A stretch of 64,000 bases of DNA from Metridium senile (lineage: Eukaryota; Cnidaria; Anthozoa; Actiniaria; Metridiidae), in contig OX459108.1 in the NCBI GenBank assembly GCA_949775045.1, positions 13,415,711-13,479,710 on the forward strand, read 5' to 3'. The notes beneath the pieces were generated by a model. The model did no database searches. It saw only the letters and a program-made list of their open reading frames with translations, and was not told the origin of the DNA. The position numbers and the translations under genes were made by a program. Shown piece after piece: positions 36,352-49,300 of this stretch; within the stretch, counting starts at the first letter, position 1; every line of letters begins with the position of its first letter.

Positions 36352-36680
36352 ATATACACAGGTAGCCCAAGCTATGCATGTGTTTGTTGTTTAGCAATAT
36401 AACGAAATATATAAAATGCAATAAAAATAAACATCTCTACCTGTGTGTTGTGAATTTTTCTTTACATATTCCTGTGAAGTTTCAGTCCATAACGATTTAT
36501 GGCTGTTGTTCCCCTGTTCCTCAACGTCCTCAATATTGAAGCAAATGGCCTGAAACTTTACAGTAATGTAAAGAAAAACACAACACACAGGTAGAAAAGT
36601 TTATTTTTATTGCATTTTTTATATTTCGTTATATTGCTAAAAAACATACAAATGCATAGCTTGGGCTACCTGTGATATAT
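36352..36680. mobile_element. Foldback MITE with CAGGTAGCCCAAGC ends
   Basis: CACAGGTAGCCCAAGCTATG at the left and CATAGCTTGGGCTACCTGTG at the right are exact complements. The arms continue inward (AATAAAAATAAAC, CCTGTG) to form a long hairpin. A diverged half copy is at 26835-27000. Confidence 0.85.
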
Positions 36681-37110
36681 TGCGTGCTACTATGACGTCA
36701 CATCAAAACATTCTATTGTCTTAACGCTAAGGATCATGGACGCCGGTGGGGCGTCAGCTATTTCAAAAAACGTTGCATTCCAATATTGACTCTTACTAAC
36801 GAAGCAAAACTATCAACTGAATGATGGGAATGCTTGAATATAGTTATAGAATTTTTAAAAGAACAGTTAAAATACCATTTGATGTTATAGGTTTAATCAT
36901 AGTTAATATTAATATCATTATTAACTATGGTTGAATAAACAACTCAGTATCACGTATGATTGCTCCGGCTCATCGCTGTTGTAGTCTTATATTCATTGCC
37001 TTATTAAAAGCTCATTAATCATCGTTTCATTAGTTAATGTCGTTTGATATTTGATTTTAAAATAACATTGATTATTTCTTAGATTATCACTATGGATTCC
37101 GTCTGCGTTA

Positions 37111-37615
37111 CAATAGACCGATCCAAGGTTATTGCCGCTATCTTGCAAGGAGTGCAAAACTACTGAGGCGAGTAGAGAATGTATGTGATTTTGGACCACT
37201 TTGAACGTACGTATTTTTCTTCCAATTCATTGGATTTTCAAAGTTAAAATTGTCTATCAAAGGTTTTGGATTTGTTTATAACATATCCAAAAAAAAGCGC
37301 TGGGAAACGAGCTACAGGCTCTGTAATCAATATTTTAGATCTACATACAAACACTTTGTTTCAGCGATATAGAATTACACAGTAAATATAGGGAGATTTG
37401 AAATCGCCGTTTGACATACGTCTCACATAATTTAACAACCTTAGTTTGATCTCAGGTATAGCCATGCATAGTATCTTTGATATAAAATGTTTATATTGAA
37501 CATTCGGCAATTTCCAGTGGAGTTATATAAGTTCAAAGTTACATACATTTACTGCTCGCCCCAGTAGTTCTGCACCCCCTACAAGATGGCGGCAATAACC
37601 TTGGATCGGTCTATC
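37111..37615. mobile_element. 500-bp MITE with CAATAGACCGATCC ends, copy 1
   Basis: CAATAGACCGATCCAAGG is at the left, with its complement at the right end. The terminal inverted repeats run about 55 bp, including AAGATGGCGGCAATAACC. A second copy of 518 bp lies at 46613-47130 inside a CUL5 intron with the same interior. Confidence 0.9.
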
Positions 37616-37683
37616 GAAAGCTGAACTGAACACTAGTTAAGTTATTTCAATGTTTAGCTTGGCTTATGCTAGAGTCCTTTATA

Positions 37684-38567
37684 AGGCCAAGCAAAAAAAA
37701 CATCTCGTCCGGATTTCTAAAAAAAAACCTGCGGGTGGGTGGGTGGGCGGGCGGGCGGATTTTATTTTTATTTTTCGGACTTTTTGTTATTTCCAATTCA
37801 GTGCTTTCTTTACAAGACAATACGTGCGTTAATGGCAACTGGGTGCATAATGACTCTCTTGAGGGATAGGTTAGAATTCAGCGATCAGTTAAAAACAACG
37901 TATACAACTGGTGAACATTTATTTTCAAAACGCAAAACAGTATATATCAGAAATAGAGTTCTAACATATCTTGAATGCATGCACCACAATTATAAGATAG
38001 GTGATCGAGGCCAAGAGTTCAGTTTGTTAGCATAAAATGTGTTTTATGATTTAGCCTCAGAGAATGCTCTCTTAATCTTGTTCTTTGGCTAGTATCCCTT
38101 TTCGTGGCACACATTGCAGAACGGGGAGCAGTCCTCTCGAATTTCTAAATCACCTCACTCCTCGGCCTCACTCCCACAAAAGAAGCAAAGTGGATCCGTA
38201 AACGCAGCATAGTACGGAACCTCTATTGGTGATTCACAGGTAAGCTTATCATTCACAAAGACTAGACTAAAAACAGTATCCTTCACGTCTGATATATCTT
38301 GGAAGCATGCACCACACGTGTAAGCTCGTGTAGGATAGGTTATCGAGCTTCGGATCGAGCTCCCGTTCAATTTGTAGCGCCCGAACGCGGGACAGCCTCT
38401 TTGCTGCGTAACATACTTGAGATATTTGAAGGTTATTATACTTCTAGCCATTCATTGTAGGTATTTATGAGCACGATGTGACAAATAACAAATAATTAAA
38501 AAAATCCTGCGGCCCAAAAAAATGAAGCGGGCGGGGACGAGAAACATTTGTTTTTTTTACTTGGCCT
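37684..38567. mobile_element. TIR element carrying a small CxxC ORF
   Basis: AGGCCAAGCAAAAAAAACAT then CTCGTCC at the left pairs with the complement of GGACGAGAAACATTTG...ACTTGGCCT at the right. The element is about 880 bp, longer than the MITEs around it. It contains G/C-rich GGGTGGGTGGGCGGGCGG sequence, the - strand ORF at 38155-38451, and a decayed partial duplicate of part of that ORF near 37940-38010. Confidence 0.6.
38155..38451 (-). CDS. Small ORF with paired CxxC motifs inside a TIR element
   Basis: This is an open frame of 98 codons with cysteines at 20, 46, 49, 72, 89 and 92. The pairs YTCGACF and LCFFCGS give CxxC...CxxC spacing that would suit a zinc ribbon. There is no transposase signature. 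A degenerate stretch at 37940-38010 (CATGCACCACA, TAGGT.ATCGAG) resembles part of it, as expected for a repeated element. It might be a fragment of a transposon protein or a captured exon. I do not recognise a family, and coding status is uncertain. Confidence 0.35.
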   Translation of the reverse strand: MARSIITFKYLKYVTQQRGCPAFGRYKLNGSSIRSSITYPTRAYTCGACFQDISDVKDTVFSLVFVNDKLTCESPIEVPYYAAFTDPLCFFCGSEAEE

Positions 38568-39260
38568 AATATGCTTCGTTGCAGCTGTGAAAAAACTCAG
38601 TGATGACAGTTTCTTCTTATACAAATGAAGACAACATTTGAATCAATTCTATAAACTATTAATTAATATCAATAATGAGTTTTATCAGCTTATATTAAAC
38701 TACCTTATGCGTTGTTCTCACTAGCGATCGACATAAGAGCTTCTCTCGGTCTTGTCACCCCTAGTCGAGAAATGCTTCACTTCTGCGTGTTGTTGAGCGA
38801 AGCCCAACTGATCTGCATACGTTGTTTATGCTTGATGTCACTCTTGTCATTTGTGAACCAGGGTTAAATTTTGATATGCTAATTTTTCCAAGTTGACACG
38901 GCCAACTGAAATGTAAATATTTATGCATTCCCCTATTTTGATGGATTTTGTTTTGTTCAAAAACGCGAAATATCAAGAAAAGCCAGTATTATAAAGTACG
39001 TACACTTTGCTATATTTATTTAAATAGAAACTAGCGAGTATTAAAACTAGTATATAGGCTGCGTCAAAGGCTGCGTCGGTGTTTGATATAATATATAGCC
39101 GTAATATAATGAAATTTGTAACACCGTAAAAAAATGTTGATTTAATTAACTTTACCGACGTTTCGAGCTTTAGCCCTCCGACGAATATATATATTTATTA
39201 TAAGTTATTATATTTATTTAAAGTTATTTCAGAACATAACGAGCCAGAACCAACCTAAAC
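38568..39260. other. Intergenic, transposon debris
   Basis: No gene is visible. Bases 39010-39120 carry the phrase ACTAGTATATAGGCTGCGTC, the complement of a motif also seen at 6600, 15530 and 45430. Bases 39160-39190 (GACGTTTCGAGC.TTAGCCCTCCGAC) resemble the conserved termini of Penelope-like or similar retroelements. Confidence 0.4.
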
Positions 39261-39263
39261 TCA

Positions 39264-39398
39264 GTCCCCGTCTACACGGATCCGGATACTTTTGAAACCG
39301 CATACTTTTTGATGCGAATCCTCCGGATACGCGGATTCGTGTGGACGCAAATATTTCTATGCGGTTTCAGCCGGATCGGATTCGTGTAGACGAGGCCT
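39264..39398. mobile_element. Short MITE with CCCCGTCTACACGGATCCGG ends
   Basis: The left end CCGTCTACACGGATCCGG and the right complement (CCGGATCGGATTCGTGTAGA, then CGAGG) form a hairpin of about 135 bp. Confidence 0.75.
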
Positions 39399-39604
39399 CA
39401 TTAAGCCGTTTCTAAGGATTAACTCTCATCCAATTAAAAACATGTCAACACTTTGTCTTAAAAACCTTACTTAACCCCTCCCCTGAAAGATCTTGCTATC
39501 AGCGGCCACCAATTTATTTAGATTTCAAACCAAAAGGATGAAAATTTGGTTTTAAAAACTATAGTTAATAGCGTCATACAATGCGTTGATTTAATAAGAC
39601 GTGT

Positions 39605-40316
39605 TGCTGATTTATCAGAAAAGTGCTTGATTATATATACGTTAGTTCAAATGTTGACAATTTGGAATATTATAAAGTTGCTGATTTATCAGACAAGCAC
39701 TGATTCCCAGATTAATATATCAAGAATAAAGTTAATGCTGATTTATCAGACAAGCACTAATTCCCAACTTTAATTAATATCTCAACAATAAAGTTAATGC
39801 TGATTTATCAGACAAGCGCTGATTCCCAGCTTTAATTAATATATCAAGAATAAAGTTAATGCTGATTTATCAGACAAGCGCTGATTCCCAGCTTCTACAA
39901 TTAAAATATAAAGAATAAAGTTAATGCTGATTTATCAGACAAGCACTGATTCCGGCCCAGCTTCAATTAATATATCAAGAATAAAGTTAATGCTGATTTA
40001 TCAGACAAGCGCTGATTCCCAGCTTCTACAATTAAAATATAAAGAATAAAGTTAATGCTGATTTATCAGACAAGCACTGATTCCCAGCTTCAATTAATAT
40101 ATCAAGAATAAAGTTACTGCTGATTTATCAGACAAGCCGCTGATTCCCAGCTATAATTAATATATCAAGAATAAAGTTAATGCTGATTTATCAGGCAAGC
40201 ACTGATTCCCAGCTTCAATATCTGATCAAGAATAACGTTAATGCTGATTTATCTAGGCAAGCACTGACTCCCAGTTAATGCTGATTAAGTTTATCAGACA
40301 AGCGCTGATTCCCAAC
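39605..40316. repeat. Minisatellite, about 62-bp unit, roughly 12 copies
   Basis: The core GCTGATTTATCAGACAAGC recurs at 39680, 39737, 39799, 39861, 39925, 39992, 40057, 40119, 40182, 40242 and, interrupted, 40279; a diverged first copy starts at 39605. Spacers hold CAATTAATATATCAAGAATAAAG. The core contains a small palindrome (CTGAT-TT-ATCAG). Confidence 0.95.
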
Positions 40317-40319
40317 TGT

Positions 40320-41415
40320 AAATGAAACATATACTTTAGCTTATATTATTCATATTAAACTGCGGATAATAATTCAAAGCACAAGATAATATTAACTATA
40401 AACATGATAAATATCGGCCTACATGAGTTTGACCTTTCGGTTTTGTTTGCCAGTGGGGGGCGAACTGTTACGAACTGGACAACATAGCATTGATACTTTT
40501 GATCAACGTTATAGACTACTATGCCTCCATTTAGTTAGCTAGTAAAAAAGGTCAAGGAAGTTTGGTTTTACAAAGATTTGGTTCTAAGTGCTGAACAGTC
40601 TGGAGTTCTTTCAAGGCCGACATAAACCAGAATCGAATTTGGCGCCATTTTTTGTCCAAGGCCAGTTGCATTTCCTCTGGCGGCAATAAACTGAATATTC
40701 ACTATATTCGGATGTTATTTAGACCTTACCGTTTGTTTGTGACATTAGAAAACAACTGTTCGTTACATCTCAACACTGGATGATTAGCTTTCCAACTTAA
40801 ATGTATCAGAAAAACTGTCGTTTATAGCGTCGCTCTTCAAACCATGCTTGTAATCTCGCTAACTGACCTACCGTAAATGTTGCAAGCAGTTTCTCTTCCC
40901 TCCCCCATTCAGGATGTACTTAGACACAAATATCATAGTTACTACCCCTCCCTTTCTCTACATAAACGTCCTATTCCAGGCACCTCACAAATCGGATTAA
41001 GTTCAAGAAACCGCAGGAATGCAGAACAACGTTCTGCATTCCAGGGCGTAACTAAGGGTTCTTGCTCGTTGGTTCAGCTGTTTATTGTAATCATTATCAT
41101 TAGATATTAAAGATATTAAAGATGTTTTGTTTAAAAACGCCAAATATTGAGAGGAGACAGGATGTACACTTCGTTTTATTTACTTTAAGTTATTTCAGAA
41201 TTTCAACTGTTTACTGTAACATTATAAGATAAGATATTATAAGGTTTTTTTACAAATTGATATCCTGGGTTCCCTGTGGTTGTGACCATATTTTTAAAAT
41301 TGATCCCCACCCCTCCCCCACTTTAGTTCACATAAATTTCCCTGTGTGGTCACCCTGTGTTTTCCTTCCCGGTGTCTCTAATGCGCACGCGCGAGCTTCA
41401 ACAGGAGCGATAAAA
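40320..41415. other. CUL5 5' flank
   Basis: This lies between the minisatellite and the CUL5 start. No other gene is supported; the frames at 40877-41110 and 41257-41415 lack motifs. The sequence just before the ATG (GCGCACGCGCGAGC, about 41382) is locally G/C-rich, as expected for a housekeeping promoter or 5' UTR. Confidence 0.4.
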
Positions 41416-44400
41416 ATGTCTTTGCTCCTGAATTCAAGCAATCCTGGCATTCAGTTTGAAGAAAAATGGCACGAAATAAGACCTACAGTAAGCAAACTAC
41501 TACAACAACAGCCAGTGTCGAATCCAGAGTGGCATAATCTATTCTGGTGAGTAAGAAAATTACTCTTCATCGTTCGTGAGCTGCCATTATAAAAATTTAT
41601 ATGACAACAGTAACTGAAATAGACTATTGTTAGTCAATGATTTTACAATCTATCCGATTTAGTTACTCGTTAATTAGACCTTCAACTTTTAACTCGAGAA
41701 AAGGCTCAATTAACTCATTAATGAATTGACTTTAACCTTATATTATTACCGTTTATTACAAACAAATTTCCATTTTTCCGGATGAGTGAACGACTAAATC
41801 TTTAAAGGAAATTCAAATGGAGTTTAAATTTCCATTTCTGCTTATAGTAAGCCATTAAAAAAATAATGTATTTTATAGTTATATTTGATGTGGTAATATT
41901 TTTCTTGTTCTTTTTTCGTTAAATGGTATTTTCTAATAATAATGTCAATTTTCTTTCATAATATTCTGTATCCTAAATGTTACTTGTAATTATTTATCGG
42001 ACTATGACCCATATTTTATCCTTTACATGGTCTTTAAACACCTTTCAAAAAAGCAGGGCACAAAACCATTCCGACTGTGTCGCACACACTTAAGAAAACC
42101 CTAGGAAGAAATGGACTCAGCTGTGCTGTGCACTATATTTATTTGTTTTAGAGGGATGTTTTTATTGGCTTTTTTGTAGCCGGTTCATCTGATAAAATGG
42201 TTATTGACTCAGTTAGAACAAGCCTGAAGGCTCAAGATTGGTCATTTGTATACATCTTGCTACACCTGTTCCATATATAAATTGTAATATTATTATAGTA
42301 ATGAATGCTGATATATATATTTATATTGTGTTTGTAAGGGATGTTCATAAAGTATGTAACTGGGTTGACAAAGGCTCACAGAAGGTTTACAAAGCCCTCA
42401 AAGAGGAAGTGCAGTTATTTATCAAACAAGTACAGGAGGTAAAACTGTTCATCCATCTTTTCATCCATTCATTCATTCAGTCAGTCATTCATCTGTCCTT
42501 CCATTTATTCACCTATCTATTTATCTATTCTTTCATTCACTCATTCATTCATTCATCCATTTATTTATTCATTTATCAATCCATCCATTCATTCATTCAT
42601 TCATTCATTCATTCATTCATCCATTTATTTATTCATTTATCAATCAATTCATTCATTCACTCATTCATTCATTCATCCATTTATTTATTCATTTATCAAT
42701 CCATCCATTCATTCATTCACTCATTCATTCATTCATCCATTTATTTATTCATTTATCAATCCATTCATTCATTCACTCATTCATTCATTCATTCATCCAT
42801 TTATTTATTCATTTATCAATCCATCCATTCATTCATTCACTCATTCATTCATTCATCCATTTATTTATTCATTTATCAATCCATTCATTCACTCATTCAT
42901 TCATTCATCCATTTATTTATTCATTTATCAATCCATCCATTCATTCATTCACTCATTCATTCATTCATCCATTTATTTATTCATTTATCAATCCATCCAT
43001 TCATTCATTCACTCATTCATTCATCCATTTATTTATTCATTTATCAATCCATCCATTCATTCATTCACTCATTCATTCATTCATCCATTTATTTATTCAT
43101 TTATCAATCCATCCATTCATTCATTCACTCATTCATTCATTCATCCATTTATTTATTCATTTATCAATCCATCCATTCATTCATTCATTCATCCATTTAT
43201 TTATTCATTTATCAATCCATCCATTCATTCATTCATTCATTCATTCATTCATTCATCCATTTATTTATTCATTTATCAATCCATTCATTCATTCATTCAT
43301 TCATCCATTTATTTATTCATTTATCAATCCATCCATTCATTCATTCATTCATCCATTTATTTATTCATTTATCAATCCATCCATTCATTCATTCATTCAT
43401 TCATTCATTCATTCATCCATTTATTTATTCATTTATCAATCCATTCATTCATTCATTCATTCATTCATTCATGTCTATGTGCTGTATTATAAACAAGCTG
43501 GGAGCTGTAGAGCAAGAGAGAAGTTGTAAAGAAACATGAGACATATACCTTGAGTGCTCTACAGCTCCCAGAGTGTTTATATCACAGTATATAGACACAA
43601 GCAGACATTTAATATTCAATGGTTTTATAAAATATTTTTGAACTTTTTTACTGAGCATGTCTCTGTCCTCTGATTTAAGGGACGAAACAATTAGATTTTT
43701 GAGGGGGGGGGGGGGGGACGGTCCATCCCTAAATATGGTAGACAGCCAATCACAGTGTGTGTAGTATCTCAAATATTTTATACTTCTTTATAGAGAGTTC
43801 TGCGTCATGAAGAAGACCATTCCCTCCTCAAGGCTTACAATACAGAGTGGAAGAAGTTCTTCACTCAGTGCGAATACCTTCCTAAGCCGTTTAGTACATT
43901 AGAGTCAAACTTACAAGGAAAGACAGGAAGTGGAGGCAGTAAAAGACCTCTTTCTGATGGTGTGACTGTACAAAAGGTAGATATTACAAATTAAAACATG
44001 ATAAACTTGTGACCCTTGGAGTAAATTTTAATTGTAAGATTTACACACTAAAATAATGAATGTTACTTCATGATTTGTCCTAGCATATTTTTAGCTATTT
44101 AGTTATTTGCTAGGGTCAGTACCTACTGTAATTGTAATTTTCTATTTGTAAATTGTAATCTCTTGCAAATTCTAGGTGCAATAAAAACGTTGTTGTTGTT
44201 GATTTGAATGATGTTTTTGTTGTTAATAAACATCTTTCATATCATATTTTGTAAACCGTCTTTTTCAGTTAATGTTGGATGCCTGGAATGAAGGGATCTT
44301 TTCAAGTATTAAGACACGTCTTCAGTCAAGCGCTATGAAGCTAGTTTATGCTGAGAGAAATGGAGAAGCATTTGATTCCCAGTTGGTTATTGGTGTTAGA

Positions 44401-46304
44401 GAATCATATGGTAATGAATGATAGAATGAATTGAATGAATGAATAACAGACTGAATGAATAAATGACTGACTGACGGAATAAATGATTGACTGAATGAAT
44501 GACTGAATGAATGAATGACTGAATGGAAGACTGATTGACTAAGTGATTGACTGATAAACTGATTGACTGACTACAGACAGAATGGCAGACGGAATGATAG
44601 ACTGACCGACTAAATGAATGACAGATTGACTGACTGAATGACTGATTGACTGAATGAATGAATGACTGATTGACTAAATGAATGACTGATTGAGTGCAGA
44701 CAATGACAAACTGAATGACTAACTGAATGATTGACTGACTGCAGACAGAATGACAGACTGAATGACTAAATGAATGATTGACTGACTAACTGACTGATTG
44801 ACTGACTGACTGCAGACAGAATGACAGACTGAATGAATGATTGACTGACTGCAGACAGAATGACAGACTAATTGACTGAATGAATGATTGACTGACTGCA
44901 GACAGAATGACAGACTGAATGACTGAATGAATGATTGACTGACTGCAGACAGAATGACAGACTGAATGACTAAATGAATAATTGACTGACTAACTGAATG
45001 ATTGATTGACTGCAGACAGAATGACAGACTGAATGACTGAATGAATGAATTAATGTGATATTTATTGAATCTCATGCATTATTCCATTTATTTGTTTATT
45101 TTGTCCTTTCTAGTAAACCTCAGTTCAGATGTCACAGACCAGTTAAAAATTTATACAGAAAACTTTGAGAAATCTTATGTTGATGCCACAAGGGAATTCT
45201 ACAAAACACAAGCCTCGACTTACTTAGAAATAAATGGAGTACAGAACTACATGCAATATGTATGTAAAAATAGAAGATTATTAATTTTATTTATATATAC
45301 TATTAAAGTGATAAATTCATCATTTTCATCAATTCTTTACTCCAACAATGGGTTAAAGTTTGAAACGTCAGTAAAATTAAGGCAACAATTTTACGGTGTT
45401 ACAAATTTCTCCATATTACCCATCGTCTATATCAAACACCAACGCAGCCTGTACTAGTTTACTTGCTAGTTTCTATTTCTATTTTTTACGGTGTTACAAA
45501 TTTCATTCTATTACCTATCATCTATATCAAACATCGAGGAAGCCTATACTAGTTTACTCGTTAGTTTCTATTTCTATTTTTTATGGTGTTACAAATTTCA
45601 TTATATTACTTATTGTCTATATCAAACACCAAAGTAGCCTATACTAGTTTACTTGCTAGTTTCCATCTATCAATATCTATGTTTTTTTTAGGCTGAAACA
45701 AAGCTCAAAGAAGAAGAACAAAGAGCAAACAGATATCTGGAAACAAGGAAAGGATGTAATTCTGTCGCTGTGGTAAGCAATGATAATGAACAGTCTTATT
45801 GATCTAGATTATAGCCATTATGATAACAATGATGGTGATGATGATAATGGTTATGATGAAGGTGATAGTGATGAAAATGATGGTGGCGATGAAAGTAGTA
45901 ATGAAGATGATGATTATGCCATGGCAAGTGAATGTGGATCAATGATGATGATTGTAGTGATGATATTGCGATGATGCTGGTGATTATGATGATGGTGATC
46001 ATCATGAAGATAATGATGCAATGACAAGTGATATGGACCAATGATAATGATGATTATATTGTGGTGATTATGATAATAATGATGATGATGATGATGATGA
46101 TATCATGGTAAGTGACATGGATCATTGATGTTGGTGGTAATGATGGTATGGTGATGATGAAAGTGGTAAATAATGAAGATGATGATGATACTAATGATAA
46201 GTTAAGATGATTATAATGATGATGATAAGTGATGGTGATGCTGGTATTGATGATACAATGTGATTTTAAAATGAAATATTATATTTGATATTTATTTATT
46301 TTAT

Positions 46305-46375
<71 letters not shown>

Positions 46376-49300
46376 TAATAATAATAATAAAAATAATGAT
46401 AATAATAATAATAAAAATAGAGGATCCTGAATATATAGATTTGATGCTGATCAATATTATTTGATGATCCAGCTAACAGAGTGTTGTGTCAGTGTGTTGG
46501 TTGGTGATTTCAAAGAAACAATTCTTGCAGAGTGTCCTGGTATGATTGCAGACAATGAAACAGACAGTAAGTGATGTTTAATTATTAATTATTATTAAAT
46601 TATGATCATCAACAATAGACCGATCCAAGGTTATTGTCGCCATCTTGCAAGGGGTGCAAAACTACTGGGGCAAGTAGAGAATGTATGTGATTTTGGACCA
46701 CTTTGAACGTACGTATTTTTCTTCCAATTCATTGGATTTTCAAAGTTAAAATTGTCTATCAAAGGTTTTGCATTTGTTTATAACATATCCAAAAAATAGC
46801 GCCGGGGAACGAGCAACAGGCTCTGTAATCAATATAATTTTAGATCTACATACAAACACTTTGTTTCAGCGATATAGAATTGCACAGTAAATATAGGGAG
46901 ATTTGAAATCGCCGTTTACATACGTCTCACATAATTTAACAACCTTAGTTTGATCTCAGGTATAGCCATGCATAGTGTCTTTGATATAAAATGTTTATAT
47001 TAATATTGAACATTTGGCAATTTCCAGTGGAGTTATATAAGTTCAAAGTTACATACATTTACTGACAGTTCGCCCCAGTAGTTCTGCACCCCCTACAAGA
47101 TGGCGGCAATAACCTTGGATCGGTCTATTGATTGGCTTTTTCCAAAATGAGTAAAGGACTGGTTACTAGTTTCCCTAATTAATGTAATTAAGAAATGAAC
47201 CTCATAATTAAATAAAGCACATCAAGATATGTAAGATTTCTGAGTTTGGTTGCATTTGGTTATATTCTGACCAAGATACAGCCTCATAAAAATGTCTAAA
47301 AATAGAAGGAAATATATGGTTTGGAAGGAGGCCTGTCCTTCCAATCCATATGTACATTCCTTTTTATGCAAATCAGGATATACAACACTAGTGTTGCATC
47401 AGACACATTGTCATTGTCGTTTATTATATTTGTAAATTTCTCATTAATTATGAGTTTTTAAATATAGATTAAGGGACTGGTCATAAAAAGCCTATGCAGA
47501 GACTAAAGGGTGGGCCAATAAAAGTTATGCCTTGGGAATTCTTAATTTTCTGCCCCCCCTCCCCCCTCTATACTTTATGACCAGTCCCTAACATTGTCTT
47601 TCTTTGTTCTGCTATCAGAACTTCTTCTGATGTTCAAGCTGATGGACCGTGTTCAAGGTGGAGTTGATCCAATGATCCAAAGCCTAGAATCTTACATAGT
47701 AACAACAGGATTGGACGATATGATGGCAACTGCTGAAACAATCACCACGGTAACAACCCACCTTGTGATCAAAATTCATTGTCTATATTCAACTGAGAAT
47801 TTTCATCATTATTAAATACATTGAAAAGTGATATTGATTTGAAGAACTTATTTAATAAAAGAGTAGGAGTGTTTTATCAGCTGAGGATTTAAAACCATGC
47901 GGCGAAGCTAAGTGGTTTTAGACCTGATAAAACACGATCTGCGAGTTTATTAATGGCTTCAAAAACTTCAACCTATATTTTGTGTTTTTGTAAAAAAATC
48001 AAGGTGAGTTTATTAGAGAAAATTCAGGTTAAAGTTTATGTAAATTAGGGTGAATCTTTAACTCCAGTTAAAACACTGCTTTCTTTTGTAAATTTCTCAT
48101 GAATTATTAATGAGTTTTTGAATCATGATTAAAAGATATTAATATATTATTATGTTTTAATATTTTCACAGGATTCAGAGAAATATGTGGAACAGCTTTT
48201 AGCCCTTTTTAACCGATTTAGTAAATTAGTGAAGGATGCTTTTAATGATGACCCTAGATTCCTGACTTCAAGAGATAAGGTACTCCCATTGGCTCTGAAA
48301 CATTCAGGGGCCGGTAGTACGAAGGGTGAATAGCGCTATCCACGGGATAAATCCTTATCCAGCGGATACAATCTATAAAAAACTTATGCAGTGGATAACC
48401 TTTATCTGCAGATAACTTTATCCACCTTTCGTACAACCAGCCCCAGGGCTTTTAATTTGAATGTTTTCACTGGCTACTTTTATACAAGACAAGAGTTTTC
48501 AACCTGAAAGGTTTATTTTGTACAGACATGTTTCGGCGTACTTATGCCATCATCAGTTATTAAACTACGAATAAATTACAGAATCTTAAAATTATAGTAC
48601 AAAGTGCACGTATAAAATTATGTGTTAAATAAACAACTTATAAAGATAATGAAAATTTGGCATGTGTTACTTGTCTATTGAGTAAGGGGTTTTGCCATTT
48701 GATGTGAATGGCTTCTAAAGACGAATTTAATACTCAGTGCTCCCCAAGTCAAGAATAGTAAAACATTCCGTAGAAGCTCTTTGTTTAGTTCTGTTACAGT
48801 GAAAGACTTAGCATCATGCGGAAAGCAAATGTTGAATTTCAAATTTTTTTAGATCCGTCACTCAGTTTGAAGCCAGATTTTTCATCAAATTAACCAATGA
48901 CTTTATGAGTTAATGTACAAGCCTTGCCTCCAAACTGAATGATGGATCTGTAAAACCCAAAATATAATTTAGATTCACAATTTGCCAGTTGTCATGCATT
49001 GATTTTTGCTGTAAATTCACGCTGCTGACATCATACTTGTAGATAGATCGACACTAGATTCTGCATGGTGCTTCGTCAGTGATGCAATTGACTTTGATAT
49101 GGTGTCTGATGTTTAGACATCCTGAATGGAACTCATCTTTTTGTTGATTTGAAACTACTGAAAACTCACTAGAAAGAATGTCCAGCCAGTTAAGATTTGA
49201 CTGGACAAAACCAGTTTTTGAATGGACCATTATAATTTTAACTCCTCTTAATTACTGTGCGACTGGCCATACCGTAGTCACTTACAAAACCTTTTGATGA

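Noticed and set aside
42450..43470. CRISPR-like regular repeats
   Set aside because: This is eukaryotic intronic tetranucleotide satellite without unique spacers or cas genes.
42238..43539. 433-codon open frame as a gene
   Set aside because: It is CUL5 exon 2 read through into the intronic ATTC array. The frame is open only because ATTC repeats lack stops.
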